Notes under the pieces: model-generated
Told to the model about the DNA's origin: nothing
Databases searched by the model: none
Seen by the model: only the letters and a program-made list of their open reading frames with translations
From: Prevotellaceae bacterium
GTDB taxonomy: Bacteria; Bacteroidota; Bacteroidia; Bacteroidales; UBA932
Assembly (NCBI GenBank): GCA_031278135.1
Contig: JAITKY010000162.1
Location: 1 to 12,415 of the forward strand
Reading direction: 5' to 3'
Length of the DNA stretch: 12,415 nt
Shown: positions 1 to 8,184 of the stretch, piece after piece
Position numbering within the stretch: the first letter of the stretch is position 1
Layout of the letters: each line of letters begins with the position of its first letter
Program-made: the position numbers and the translations under genes

Positions 1-201
1 GATATACCAAAATAATGTAATAAAAAATATTTTGCTGAAAATTATAGATAAGTTATAATAAGATAGTTACAATTTTAAAAAGTGTCAAAAATATGTTGTC
101 AAACATATTTTTTTCTAAACATTTTTTGTCATTTTTAACGTCAAAAAAAAATTTTTTCATCAAAAAATGCGTTTTTCAAACATATTTTTCAGTTTTTTAT
201 A
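1..201. other. AT-rich non-coding end of the tail operon
   Basis: No credible gene is seen in these 201 bases. The stretch is very rich in A/T runs. It holds an inverted repeat (87-112) and several near-copies of a 14-base unit starting TGTCAAA: 83-96 and 97-110 match at 12 of 14 positions, and 174-187 matches the second copy at 13 of 14. The octamer CAAACATA at 100-107 and 177-184 reads TATGTTTG on the minus strand and so matches the Bacteroidetes -7 consensus, but I see no matching -33 TTTG at the usual distance. The stretch may hold the end of the operon and the start of the next minus-strand unit. Confidence 0.5.
87..112 (-). terminator. AT-rich inverted repeat, possible terminator
   Basis: A perfect 11-base stem (87-97 against 102-112) encloses the 4-base loop GTCA, about 90 bases after the last stop codon of the minus-strand operon. 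The stem has only two G/C pairs, and on the minus strand a run of T appears only several bases beyond it, so this is a weak terminator at best. It could also be an operator, because one arm overlaps a TATGTTTG promoter-like octamer. Position supports termination; composition does not. Confidence 0.3.
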
Positions 202-711
202 TCAATACGTTTCTCTCTGCATAAACTTTACTTTTGCTCCAATACCTATACATTCGATTTTGGCGTTTCCATATAGATTTACCGACACATCAGCGCCTCC
301 GGAAACAGCAACAACCAATTCCGTATCATCAAAAGCGTCAACGGTTACTATTGAATGTTCCGAAACATTGATAGACGCTTTTGACGTATGCCGCACAAAT
401 ACCTGTGCCACCGTATATTTATCGTACTCCAGAAAAGCGCGGCAATCGCCATTTAACACTATTTTCCGAATGTTTGTTACCATAACTTTGTCGTCAATAA
501 AAATTCCGTAAGGTTCGCAAATTCCTTTAAATTCTTTTCTTAAAAAAGCAAGAGTAGGATAGTCGGAAGATATGCAAAAATCAATGCCTTTCATGTACAT
601 TCTGGCGAGGGTTTCGATACTCATTTCTTGTTTAAATTTTGATTCCCAAGTTGCACATAAACCCTTGCTGACTGCATCCTCTTTTAATGTTTGTATCACT
701 TCTTTATTCAT
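202..711 (-). CDS. Small phage protein after the tape measure, unknown function
   Basis: A 169-aa protein with no family I can name. The N-terminal half (about residues 1-65) looks helical and charged. The C-terminal half (about 75-165) is a run of short beta-like segments, alternating valine/isoleucine with small or polar residues around the VAVSGGADVSVNLYG stretch, which suggests a beta-sandwich or beta-solenoid. There is no signal peptide or membrane segment. It starts 4 bases after the tape measure stop and has an unusually clear Shine-Dalgarno (AGGAGG) 8 bases before its ATG, so it is a real, translated member of the tail operon. Place and fold suggest a minor tail or baseplate-associated protein, but this is inference. 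It resembles proteins I recall from Bacteroides prophages that also lack a known role. Confidence 0.8.
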   Translation of the reverse strand: MNKEVIQTLKEDAVSKGLCATWESKFKQEMSIETLARMYMKGIDFCISSDYPTLAFLRKEFKGICEPYGIFIDDKVMVTNIRKIVLNGDCRAFLEYDKYTVAQVFVRHTSKASINVSEHSIVTVDAFDDTELVVAVSGGADVSVNLYGNAKIECIGIGAKVKFMQRETY

Positions 712-715
712 ATTA

Positions 716-3700
716 TTAACCTCCTATTCCTTGTGATAATAACGAAACATTGTTTTTCATTTCGTTTAATACCAGATATATGCCTTCCAAATGTCGATTA
801 TAGCGTGTATTTGTTGCAATTTCTGCTTGCCAAATCAGCGATTGCCGCATGAGCGCCATCATCTCAGATTGATTAATTACAACCGCATTAATTCTTCCTG
901 CTACTACCGAACCCGTCTCTTCGCTCAATCCCTGTAAAGCGCCAACAAGCGGGTCTGCTACAGTTTCACTCCCTATATCCTTTATCCAATCGCCGACAGC
1001 GTCTAATGCGGCTGTCGTTGCCGCGCCGGCGGCATTCACCATATTTTCAAAATCGCGCCGTTCTTTATCCGATAAAGTTCCATCTTTCATAGATTCGCCC
1101 AAATATTCTACTGCATCATTAATGGCTTTCGCCAAAAACTGCCTTTTGATGGCCTCCACAACTGCTTTTTTCATCACATTTTTAGTGACTTCTCCAAGAG
1201 CCACAGCCGCATCTTCGCCTTTTACATAAGCCTCTACCAAAGCGTCGGCAAACTCGTCAATTGCCGATTTTACATCCGTACCGGCAAGGGTTTCAACCAT
1301 TGAACGCTCCATATCTTCGAGCTGCGTATTAATATCATTGATTTTTTCTTCCCAATCACGAATTTTATCGTAATCTGTTTTTTTCTTCTCGTTTTCGGCG
1401 GCAATTTGTTGATTTAACATTTCTTGCTGCTCTTTGAGATTCTCGCGTTGAGCATTGTAGATGTCGAATATATCCCCTCCTTGTTGAGTTTTTTCGAGGG
1501 CGTATTGTAAATCTTTTATTTCCTGTGTTAGGCGCGCATATTCTGAGAATTGCCACGAGGATAGCGCTACTTGTCTTTGTTGTTCCAAAGCATTTATTTG
1601 CTGATTGATACTATCAATTCTTTGTTTATGCGCTTCACGTTCTTCATCCGAAAATTCCCAATATGTACGATTTGCTGCATTCGACAAGCGGTCAAACGCA
1701 TTAGACAACCCATCAATGCTGGCTTGGATATTTTGTATTCGTTCTTCGATTTCCTCATCTTTATTGAACAAAGAGGCAATCCATTGAATTGCTTGCAATG
1801 CAATGCTTATGATAGTCAAAATTACTGATGCTTTTTCAGCCGATTTAATTGCCGCAGCCATAGCGATACCCGCCATTACAATGCCCTGAAGAGTATTGAT
1901 TATTGCCTTGCCCGAATCTCCTATCACATTCGACAAAACACTGCAATTATCTATTGCATCATTCACGAAATCAAATGTTCCTTCGGTAGCTTTCGCTAAA
2001 TTATTCCAATCGCGTTTAATTTCGGCGCTACTTTTTTTCGAACCGTCTCTCGATGTTTGAAATACGGATGTAAGCGCCTTGCCCAGAGCCTTAAATGGAT
2101 TCACGTCTAAAATCTTTTTCTTGGCTTCATCGAGTTTGTCAAGGACAGCTTTCATGTCCGCAGGATTGAGTTTCAAGTCGGCAGAGGACATTTTTTGTTG
2201 AATTTCTTGTATCAGCTTATCTATTTCTTCCACAGAGAGTTCGTCCAAATCTGAAAACAGATTCTTCCAACTGTCGGTTTGCATAAGCATTTGAGCGTTA
2301 AGCGTCGAAAGCGCTTCGTTCTCGCCTCTGTTTATTTCGTTCAAAACGGCAGTATTTCCCTGACGTATAGCCTCTAATCGTAATAATTCGTATTCGTCCC
2401 GAATCTCTTTTTGTTTTTGCTCAAATGTGCGATAGTCATTTAATACGCGTTGCTGGAGTTCTTGTTCAAGCTCTCTCCGTTCTTCTGATATAAACAATGC
2501 TCCTTCAGCTTTTTCATCTTCGCCAACCAATCCCGAACTGTTTCCATTTGCCATTTTCGCTTCTTCATCGTTGATAATTTTAATTTTTTCAGCAAGAGTA
2601 GCAGCGCGTTCAATTGCCCGATTGATGCTTTCTTTAAAGGTATCCATTGCCGATTTTGCGCCGACGACTTCATTGTATTGCGCCGAAACAGTGATAAGGA
2701 AATTCGTTTCACCTTCAGTAATATTGCTCTTACCTTTTTTCGCGTTCAGTTCCGAAATTTGACGTTCCAGATATTCTTTATACGATTTACCATCTTTTAG
2801 CAAATCAACAAAGCGCGTGTCGGCGGTCTCTTTTCCCATTGCGCGAAGCCATTGAAAATACAGTTCATACTGAGACTTCTTGTATTCTATTTCGCCGTTA
2901 AACAACTTGTTTTCTTCTTGTGTATATTTTTGATTTTCAACGTTCCGCCGTTGTTGAAATAAATCTTTTTCGGCGCCGGATAACCCGCTTTTCCCAGCCT
3001 CTTTTCTTGCTTTTTCGAGTTCCCGCTCCTCTTTGTCAATATCTGCTAAATTGCGTTTATGCTGAATATTCAGGATAGCCTTTCTTTTTTCATACCCATC
3101 CTTCATGACGTCAATTCGAGCCTGCTCTAATTTCAATTCGGCTTGTAATTGTTTTTCGGCAAGTTGTGCAGTATTATCGCTTTTATTATCGCCTTTTTTA
3201 TCCGGCAACTTAGCTTGTAATCCTTTGATTGTCTGTGATAATTGTACGTATTCTTTACTGTTGATTTTGACATTTTCGCGCTCTTCTTGCAACTGTTTGA
3301 TACGTGTGTTTATGGCGGCTTCGGTATCTAAATTTGCTTCTTTCTCCGAAATAGTTGTTTTGACGTCGCCAAGTTGCTTTTGTAACTCACTTAATTTGCC
3401 AGCGTCGGCATTTCCGAGGGCTTTGATTTCGGACTGTGTGTCCTTTAACGCTTTATCCAACTCGGCTAACGACATTTTCGCATAATTCACCGATGCTGCC
3501 ACAGCAGGAGATTTACCCCCGGCTTCGGAAAATTTTTTCATCGACGCAACGACGTCATTTGTTTTATTTTCTGCTTTCTGTCCGGATTCGACAATAGCAG
3601 TAAGGTATTTGGTAAGTTTTTTCTGAAATACATCCATGTCGTCATCACTTGCTTCGGATGCGGCTTTAACAGCTTTTGATATATTATTCAACGAAGCGCT

Positions 3701-6031
3701 AAATCCCTCTGCATAAGCATCTCCTGTGAGATTTTTTAACTTTTCAGCCGATTCCATAGCCATCGTTTCTATCTGGTCATAGATAACTTTATTCATCTTT
3801 TGTATCGAATCAATATCCACTGAGCGATCGCCGCCTCCGAAACCGCCTCCTCCTCTGCCAACAAACTTTTTTAAATTTTCACCACCCTTGATTAAGTCTT
3901 TCTTTGCTTTATCCTGTGCATCAGTTTGTTCCTGTTGTATTTTTTCTATATGTTTTGCCTTTATCCGGCTTGCTGCGCTTTCGTTAATCGCCGCCGTCAA
4001 TTCAACATATTTTTTCTGCAAATCATCGACGGTAATTGATTCAGTTATGAGTTCTTTATTATACTCTTGCAATATTTTATTGAGTTTTTCCAAAGCGTCT
4101 TTATGTACCTTAGTTCCTTTATCGGTATTTTTCAACACATTTATTAAAATGTTGAGTAGCTCGATTTCCTTTTTGGTTGTGTCGTTAAATTCACCCATCG
4201 CGTCAGTCGCTTCATCATTTTTCTTTCCAAATAACGAAAATGCTGCAACAGCCAGACCGATTACGGAAATAAGCGTCATCATCGGGTTTGCCATCATGGT
4301 TGCCCAAAGAGCCTTTAATTTCGCCGTAAGCGTTGTTGTTACTTTACTCAAAAGACTTTTTTTAACAATTTGCGTATCCGTAGTTGTATTGTCCACAACA
4401 TTTGCGGCAGTTCCTTGCTTTGTGGCTGCGGTTTCGAGCGCTTTCTTTTTGATGTAGAAATCGGATTGTGCCGCTAATGCTGCTTTTCGCATGATGCCTT
4501 CCTGCTCAACAGCATTTAAATACTTTTTCTCGGCGATTTGAATTTTCGTCGCATCTCCCGAAGCTTTTGCGTACCAAAGTTCGAGACGTGCAGATTCAGC
4601 GGCTGCCCTTGCCGACAAAGCTTTTGCTTTTGCCGCTTCAACGGCGGCGGCGGCGGTTTTTACTTCGGTGCGCATCAGATTCAATGACGCCGCCTGATTT
4701 TGTGTTTTTGCATTCACTTCCTGTATCAATGCAGCCCGATATACGGCGCTGTTTGACGAAAGGTTTGCTTTGCTAAGCGCTTCCCGTTGCTCGACTGTCA
4801 GTAATTCCAATGCAGCAACTAAATAACCTTCTTTGACGGCAGTTAATCCCATTGTCGAAAGAATTTCCTGTTGTTGTACAGTCAAAAGTCCCTGTATAAC
4901 GCCAATTTTTAACGATTTTACCAGATTTTCTTTTTCTTCGACCGTAAGTTTGGCTTCTAATGCAGCAACTTCGGCAGTATGCGCATTAACGCTTAAACTG
5001 CTTTGCGCAAGTTCTTTACCCGAAAGTATCGTCGTTTTTTGTTGCAATGCTACTTTTGCCGCCCTCACAGCATTATCAATGAGGGCAACGCCTGTATATC
5101 CTTTTGTTACAAGAGTATTTGCGACTATTGCCGCTTTGACGGTCCCGTAACCGATTGCGACGGCTTTCAAAGTTCGCAAAATTGCATCCAAATTTTCGAC
5201 TAAATAAGTCGCTCCGGTAATTGCCCCTGCAAAAAGATTTTCATTATCCTGCCCTAATTTATTTAAAGCCATATCCCAAGCATCGCCAAGGTTGGCAATC
5301 ATACCCGTGAGCGAGGCTGATTGCTTCTCCATGAGATTAAAAAATTGTCCTCCGGCGGTTGTCATTTTATTGATGACTTTTTCGACGTCTGCAAATCCTA
5401 TTTTACCCGCTGAAACCATTTCGTTGATTTCTTCGGCAGTTTTTCCGTACATTGCCGCTAATTCATTAACTAACGGGATGCCTCTTCCCATAAATTGTCG
5501 CACGTCATTCGCGTAAAGCCGTCCCTGTACCATTGTTGTACCATACAGGTAAACAATGTCCTGCAAAGGAATCGATAGTCCGGATGCGACGTTTCCCAAC
5601 TTAACGAGTGTTTCGTTTACTTTTTCGGCAGCCGTACCATAAGCAAGTAACTGTTTGGCGCTCGATGAGACGCCCATTAAATCGAACGGGGTTTTTGCAG
5701 CAGTATCGACCAATTGATTCATCAGGTTTTTCGCTTTCACCTGATTTCCAAGCATCGTTTCAAAAGCTATTTCTAATTGCTGGAATTGTCCACGTATCTG
5801 TACAATGCTGTTTACCAATGCCGCCATACCTCCGCCTACTAATGTTCCGATTATGTAGCTCGCCCCGTTTTGTGCAAAATTCAATATGGATTCTTCCATT
5901 GCCTCCGATTCCTCCGCTGTTGTCGCCGTCATATTTCGGATATGTTCTTCCATCGCCTCTGTTGACACAATGAAATCATCTATATCAAGTGTCGCTTGAA
6001 AGGCTAACCCGCCGTTTACATTTTCTGCCAT
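716..6031 (-). CDS. Tail tape measure protein
   Basis: A 1771-aa protein that sets tail length during assembly and is probably delivered into the host envelope at infection. Residues about 80-255 match the tape measure N-terminal domain (TIGR02675 type) in style, with motifs such as VQGRLYANDVRQF, GRGIPLVNEL near residue 180, and SLTGMIANLGDAWD. The remainder is mostly long charged or alanine-rich helices likely to form coiled coil. Hydrophobic segments lie near residues 575-600 and 1380-1425, as is common in tape measures. A glycine-rich patch (GRGGGGFGGG) lies near residue 725. By the usual rule of about 0.15 nm per residue, the tail would be roughly 260-270 nm long. The start ATG overlaps the stop of the preceding chaperone-like gene by one base (TAATG), and the next gene follows after 4 bases. 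Whether the tail is contractile cannot be judged, since no sheath or tube gene lies in the window. Confidence 0.93.
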   Translation of the reverse strand: MAENVNGGLAFQATLDIDDFIVSTEAMEEHIRNMTATTAEESEAMEESILNFAQNGASYIIGTLVGGGMAALVNSIVQIRGQFQQLEIAFETMLGNQVKAKNLMNQLVDTAAKTPFDLMGVSSSAKQLLAYGTAAEKVNETLVKLGNVASGLSIPLQDIVYLYGTTMVQGRLYANDVRQFMGRGIPLVNELAAMYGKTAEEINEMVSAGKIGFADVEKVINKMTTAGGQFFNLMEKQSASLTGMIANLGDAWDMALNKLGQDNENLFAGAITGATYLVENLDAILRTLKAVAIGYGTVKAAIVANTLVTKGYTGVALIDNAVRAAKVALQQKTTILSGKELAQSSLSVNAHTAEVAALEAKLTVEEKENLVKSLKIGVIQGLLTVQQQEILSTMGLTAVKEGYLVAALELLTVEQREALSKANLSSNSAVYRAALIQEVNAKTQNQAASLNLMRTEVKTAAAAVEAAKAKALSARAAAESARLELWYAKASGDATKIQIAEKKYLNAVEQEGIMRKAALAAQSDFYIKKKALETAATKQGTAANVVDNTTTDTQIVKKSLLSKVTTTLTAKLKALWATMMANPMMTLISVIGLAVAAFSLFGKKNDEATDAMGEFNDTTKKEIELLNILINVLKNTDKGTKVHKDALEKLNKILQEYNKELITESITVDDLQKKYVELTAAINESAASRIKAKHIEKIQQEQTDAQDKAKKDLIKGGENLKKFVGRGGGGFGGGDRSVDIDSIQKMNKVIYDQIETMAMESAEKLKNLTGDAYAEGFSASLNNISKAVKAASEASDDDMDVFQKKLTKYLTAIVESGQKAENKTNDVVASMKKFSEAGGKSPAVAASVNYAKMSLAELDKALKDTQSEIKALGNADAGKLSELQKQLGDVKTTISEKEANLDTEAAINTRIKQLQEERENVKINSKEYVQLSQTIKGLQAKLPDKKGDNKSDNTAQLAEKQLQAELKLEQARIDVMKDGYEKRKAILNIQHKRNLADIDKEERELEKARKEAGKSGLSGAEKDLFQQRRNVENQKYTQEENKLFNGEIEYKKSQYELYFQWLRAMGKETADTRFVDLLKDGKSYKEYLERQISELNAKKGKSNITEGETNFLITVSAQYNEVVGAKSAMDTFKESINRAIERAATLAEKIKIINDEEAKMANGNSSGLVGEDEKAEGALFISEERRELEQELQQRVLNDYRTFEQKQKEIRDEYELLRLEAIRQGNTAVLNEINRGENEALSTLNAQMLMQTDSWKNLFSDLDELSVEEIDKLIQEIQQKMSSADLKLNPADMKAVLDKLDEAKKKILDVNPFKALGKALTSVFQTSRDGSKKSSAEIKRDWNNLAKATEGTFDFVNDAIDNCSVLSNVIGDSGKAIINTLQGIVMAGIAMAAAIKSAEKASVILTIISIALQAIQWIASLFNKDEEIEERIQNIQASIDGLSNAFDRLSNAANRTYWEFSDEEREAHKQRIDSINQQINALEQQRQVALSSWQFSEYARLTQEIKDLQYALEKTQQGGDIFDIYNAQRENLKEQQEMLNQQIAAENEKKKTDYDKIRDWEEKINDINTQLEDMERSMVETLAGTDVKSAIDEFADALVEAYVKGEDAAVALGEVTKNVMKKAVVEAIKRQFLAKAINDAVEYLGESMKDGTLSDKERRDFENMVNAAGAATTAALDAVGDWIKDIGSETVADPLVGALQGLSEETGSVVAGRINAVVINQSEMMALMRQSLIWQAEIATNTRYNRHLEGIYLVLNEMKNNVSLLSQGIGG
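720..725 (-). promoter_or_regulatory. Strong Shine-Dalgarno for the 202-711 gene
   Basis: AGGAGG on the minus strand, 8 bases before the ATG at 709-711 and inside the last codons of the tape measure gene. Most other starts in the window lack such a site, as is normal in Bacteroidetes. This one fixes the start codon and suggests efficient translation of this small protein. Confidence 0.6.
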
Positions 6032-6237
6032 TACTTATTCATTAATCCATTTATATAGTTTTTTATATCATCTTTGGTTGTCAATGTCTCTTCTTCTGCA
6101 TTTTCCGCATCTTCAATACGAAGCGAATCGTGCAACATCAGTTCCACATTGAACCAACTAATCCCCCAAAGCAAATAATCGAATGTCCATCCGTAGCGTT
6201 CCAATATGGCGCTGAAACTGCCCCACGGGCTGTTCAT
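6031..6237 (-). CDS. Tail assembly chaperone, second part (GT-like)
   Basis: A 68-aa reading frame directly before the tape measure gene, in the place of the T part of the G/GT tail chaperone pair of long-tailed phages. Its N-terminal part is aromatic-rich (GWTFDYLLWGISWFN) and its C-terminal part is acidic and helical. It could be made from its own ATG at 6235-6237, 5 bases after the previous stop, or as the tail of a -1 frameshift product: its frame stays open upstream past the GGGTTTT heptamer at 6309-6315, which would add 24 codons. A fusion would be 280 aa. The assignment rests on position, size and the slippery site; I do not recognise a named domain. Confidence 0.7.
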   Translation of the reverse strand: MNSPWGSFSAILERYGWTFDYLLWGISWFNVELMLHDSLRIEDAENAEEETLTTKDDIKNYINGLMNK

Positions 6238-6242
6238 TCCAA

Positions 6243-6872
6243 CTACTCTATTCGACTTGCTTTGGGCAGGGTGATTCCCGCTCCCTGTATCAATCGAATA
6301 GAGTTTGTAAAACCCGCCGCATCCATCATTTGCGCTATGATTGTAACTAACTTTTGCAAGAGCGGAGTAGTCATATTATTTATGAGAAATCGCTGTAAAC
6401 GCCTTGTTTCGGTGTTGTTTACTATTGTGGGATTATTGATGATGGCGACGGCTGCAATTTCTGCCATCGTTTCCCAAAATCGAAATACGTCTTTTTCGAC
6501 TTTATCGGGATTTTCAATTTCGATTTGCAAATACAATTTTCGTAATATACAGATAGTGCCGCCATAAAGAGGTTTAATATGAAAATTTCGCATGTACGCC
6601 TCTTTTGTTTTTCCCAAATTGACGTCGACAATTTCTTTTATTTCGACGTCCCAATCTTTGGGAATCCTTTTGTCTCGCCACACTTTCACATGGTTAGGGA
6701 AATGCTTATTCCAAAAATATATCCATTTGGGCGGTTTCCTGACTGCTATTTTCAAAGGCGTTTGAAATTTTACCCCCAATTGTAGCAGCGCATTTATCGC
6801 TTGTTCCTCGATTTCTAACCGTTCTTCTCTTGTGAGTTCTTTATCCATGTCTGATTGTTTTATAAACGACAT
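6243..6872 (-). CDS. Tail assembly chaperone, first part (G-like)
   Basis: A 209-aa protein in the position of the first tail chaperone gene upstream of the tape measure. In long-tailed phages the short product and a frameshifted longer product bind the tape measure and recruit tube subunits. The sequence is mixed helical with no signal peptide, although it contains the hydrophobic segment AAVAIINNPTIV. The listed start (6872) overlaps the spanin-like gene by 32 bases. A second ATG at 6846-6848 would give 201 aa, beginning MDKELTREER, with an 8-base overlap, and is equally plausible because neither has a clear Shine-Dalgarno. The 68-aa frame follows after 5 bases in the -1 phase. Function comes from context, not from a recognised domain. 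Confidence 0.68.
   Translation of the reverse strand: MSFIKQSDMDKELTREERLEIEEQAINALLQLGVKFQTPLKIAVRKPPKWIYFWNKHFPNHVKVWRDKRIPKDWDVEIKEIVDVNLGKTKEAYMRNFHIKPLYGGTICILRKLYLQIEIENPDKVEKDVFRFWETMAEIAAVAIINNPTIVNNTETRRLQRFLINNMTTPLLQKLVTIIAQMMDAAGFTNSIRLIQGAGITLPKASRIE
6309..6315 (-). promoter_or_regulatory. Candidate -1 ribosomal frameshift heptamer GGGTTTT
   Basis: On the minus strand, GGGTTTT lies in the phase X XXY YYZ of the 209-aa frame (codons GGT TTT at 6314-6309), 22 codons including the stop before the end of that gene. A -1 slip would join residue 188 to the frame of the next gene and give a product of about 280 aa. A stop closes the -1 frame about 20 codons upstream of the heptamer, so the overlap window is short and the heptamer sits inside it. 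I did not identify a convincing downstream pseudoknot by eye. Confidence 0.45.
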
Positions 6873-7320
6873 AAACTACTAATAATAAAACAGGTATGGC
6901 AATCCATGCCCATAATGTTTTTTTCTTTGTTTCCGTTATTTCAACCGTTTCAATTACACTATTATCATTCGCCTCAATTACGATTTCGCTCGTTGCCGTT
7001 TCGTTAGTGTCATTTTCAATTATCAATTCTTCGTTTTCCAATACCCGTAGCGTTCTCAGTTTTTCGACTTTTTTTATAACATATTGTTTTCCCGTAGAAT
7101 CCGGGATTGAAAAGAAGGTTTCGTTTACCGTTTCATCAATAATTGTCGATGTTACATTAATTTCGGAAATCTTTGCCGTTTCCTGTTTTGTTTCAATTGT
7201 TTCAATTGTTTCCGAAACATGAACATCTTTTTTTATCTCCGTTTCAGAGAGTTGTTTTGTCGATTTACATCCAAATAACATGCACAACGACACTATTGCT
7301 CCAAAAATCCTTATTAACAT
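6841..7320 (-). CDS. Lipoprotein with C-terminal membrane segment, likely unimolecular spanin
   Basis: A 159-aa protein with a short lipoprotein signal. The basic start MLIR is followed by a hydrophobic stretch ending in the lipobox LFGC (residues 15-18), so Cys18 would carry lipid in the outer membrane. Residues about 20-135 are polar and rich in Glu, Thr and Ile, giving a periplasmic linker. A strong membrane segment (WAWIAIPVLLLVVYVVY, about 137-153) sits at the end, followed by a short basic tail. A lipid anchor at one end and an inner-membrane helix at the other is the layout of one-piece spanins (type: phage T1 gp11), which fuse outer and inner membranes in the last step of lysis. It overlaps the DUF5675 gene by 7 bases and follows the holin, which supports this role. 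An envelope-spanning lipoprotein of other function remains possible. Confidence 0.65.
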   Translation of the reverse strand: MLIRIFGAIVSLCMLFGCKSTKQLSETEIKKDVHVSETIETIETKQETAKISEINVTSTIIDETVNETFFSIPDSTGKQYVIKKVEKLRTLRVLENEELIIENDTNETATSEIVIEANDNSVIETVEITETKKKTLWAWIAIPVLLLVVYVVYKTIRHG

Positions 7321-7742
7321 ATCTCAATCGTTACAAGGTTATACTTTTGCAATATTTCAACAAGTCGAGTTTCGTACCCTGTCGAATTGATTACTTTTCC
7401 AACCACCTTATTTTCACCAACGATAATACACCCTGATGAATCTTCGGCAGTATTTCCGCGATGGATTAATATTCCTTCGAAGCCGGGAACATCGATTAAT
7501 CGCGGCAAAAGTCGTTTCTTTGATGGTGAAACATTAACGATAACAGAGTAAGTCCCTGTGGGAATTGCCGTTTGGCTCATTACCTTTATGTGTTTTATTT
7601 CGCTTAAAGGCATTGATTGCTTCAATCCTCTGTCGGTATCTTCTATTGTATCGCAGAAATAAACGTCGTCGACATATAATTTCCCGATAGTGTATGAAGG
7701 CTTCCGTGCGATTCGTTTAACTGTTAATTTCGCGATTTTCAT
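7314..7742 (-). CDS. DUF5675 family protein, candidate endolysin
   Basis: A 142-aa protein with the pattern of DUF5675 proteins: an IPTGTY motif (residues 60-65), then VPGFEGILIHRGN (85-97) and SSGCIIVG (102-109). His94 and Cys105 are spaced and framed much like the His...(S/H)GC active site of YkuD-type L,D-transpeptidases, which suggests a cysteine-based cell-wall enzyme. No signal peptide is seen, so it would need the holin for release to the periplasm. It lies between the holin (26-base overlap) and the spanin-like gene (7-base overlap), exactly where an endolysin is expected, and no other endolysin candidate is in the window. An AAGGA site lies 8 bases before the ATG. The family call is fairly firm from memory of its motifs; the enzymatic role is inference. 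Confidence 0.7.
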   Translation of the reverse strand: MKIAKLTVKRIARKPSYTIGKLYVDDVYFCDTIEDTDRGLKQSMPLSEIKHIKVMSQTAIPTGTYSVIVNVSPSKKRLLPRLIDVPGFEGILIHRGNTAEDSSGCIIVGENKVVGKVINSTGYETRLVEILQKYNLVTIEIC

Positions 7743-8184
7743 CTTCTTTTTCCTTTAAAAAGCTTGATAATATTGGAATATATTTTAAAAATTCAATTGC
7801 AAGTAATTCATGTATCATACTGAAAAATTTGTCGTTAGGAAAAATCACCTGTAAATTTTCGACTATCGACAATCCTTCGATGTAAACTATACACCATACT
7901 TCAATCTTTATCACCGAAAGTGTTGCGTCCAATTCGATGCCCATTATCCGGCAAATAAAAAATGTTAATGCCATAATTGAGAGGTACACGCACATTTTAA
8001 CTGCACTCCATCTCAATCTTTTGGATTTCACGCATATCGCGTGTGTTGTTTTCACAGATTTAATGAAACCCGTGACGAAATCGACGGTAAAAAGAATTGC
8101 AACCAATAGCAACAATCCATGTATTGGCTCAAAATACGTCATTCCCAATGTAATGACGAAAACTGCATACTTTACTATATTCAT
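7717..8184 (-). CDS. Phage holin, Holin_4 (PF05105-like)
   Basis: A 155-aa inner-membrane protein with hydrophobic segments around residues 5-36 (two hairpin-like stretches), 66-82 and 90-110. It shows the marks of the toxin-secretion/phage-lysis holin family: an aspartate followed by TGF-K near residues 35-42, a basic SKRLRWSAVK stretch, and EGLSIVEN near residues 103-110. Holins of this family form lesions in the inner membrane that let the endolysin out. The C-terminus is charged. Its ATG overlaps the stop of the preceding gene (TAATG), and its end overlaps the DUF5675 gene. This start is supported by the overlap and by an AGGA inside the repeated end of the upstream gene. Confidence 0.82.
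   Translation of the reverse strand: MNIVKYAVFVITLGMTYFEPIHGLLLLVAILFTVDFVTGFIKSVKTTHAICVKSKRLRWSAVKMCVYLSIMALTFFICRIMGIELDATLSVIKIEVWCIVYIEGLSIVENLQVIFPNDKFFSMIHELLAIEFLKYIPILSSFLKEKEDENREINS

Noticed and set aside
83..187. CRISPR array from the TGTCAAA-type units
   Set aside because: The units are short, imperfect, unevenly spaced and AT-only in character, without spacers or cas genes.
3105..5973. Several plus-strand open frames antisense to the tape measure gene
   Set aside because: They lie opposite a clear 1771-aa gene and have the low-complexity look of antisense frames, with no start signals or family likeness.
6265..6285. CCCAAAG as the frameshift site near the end of the first chaperone gene
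   Set aside because: It reads CCC AAA in the gene frame, so it is not in the X XXY YYZ phase needed for a -1 slip.
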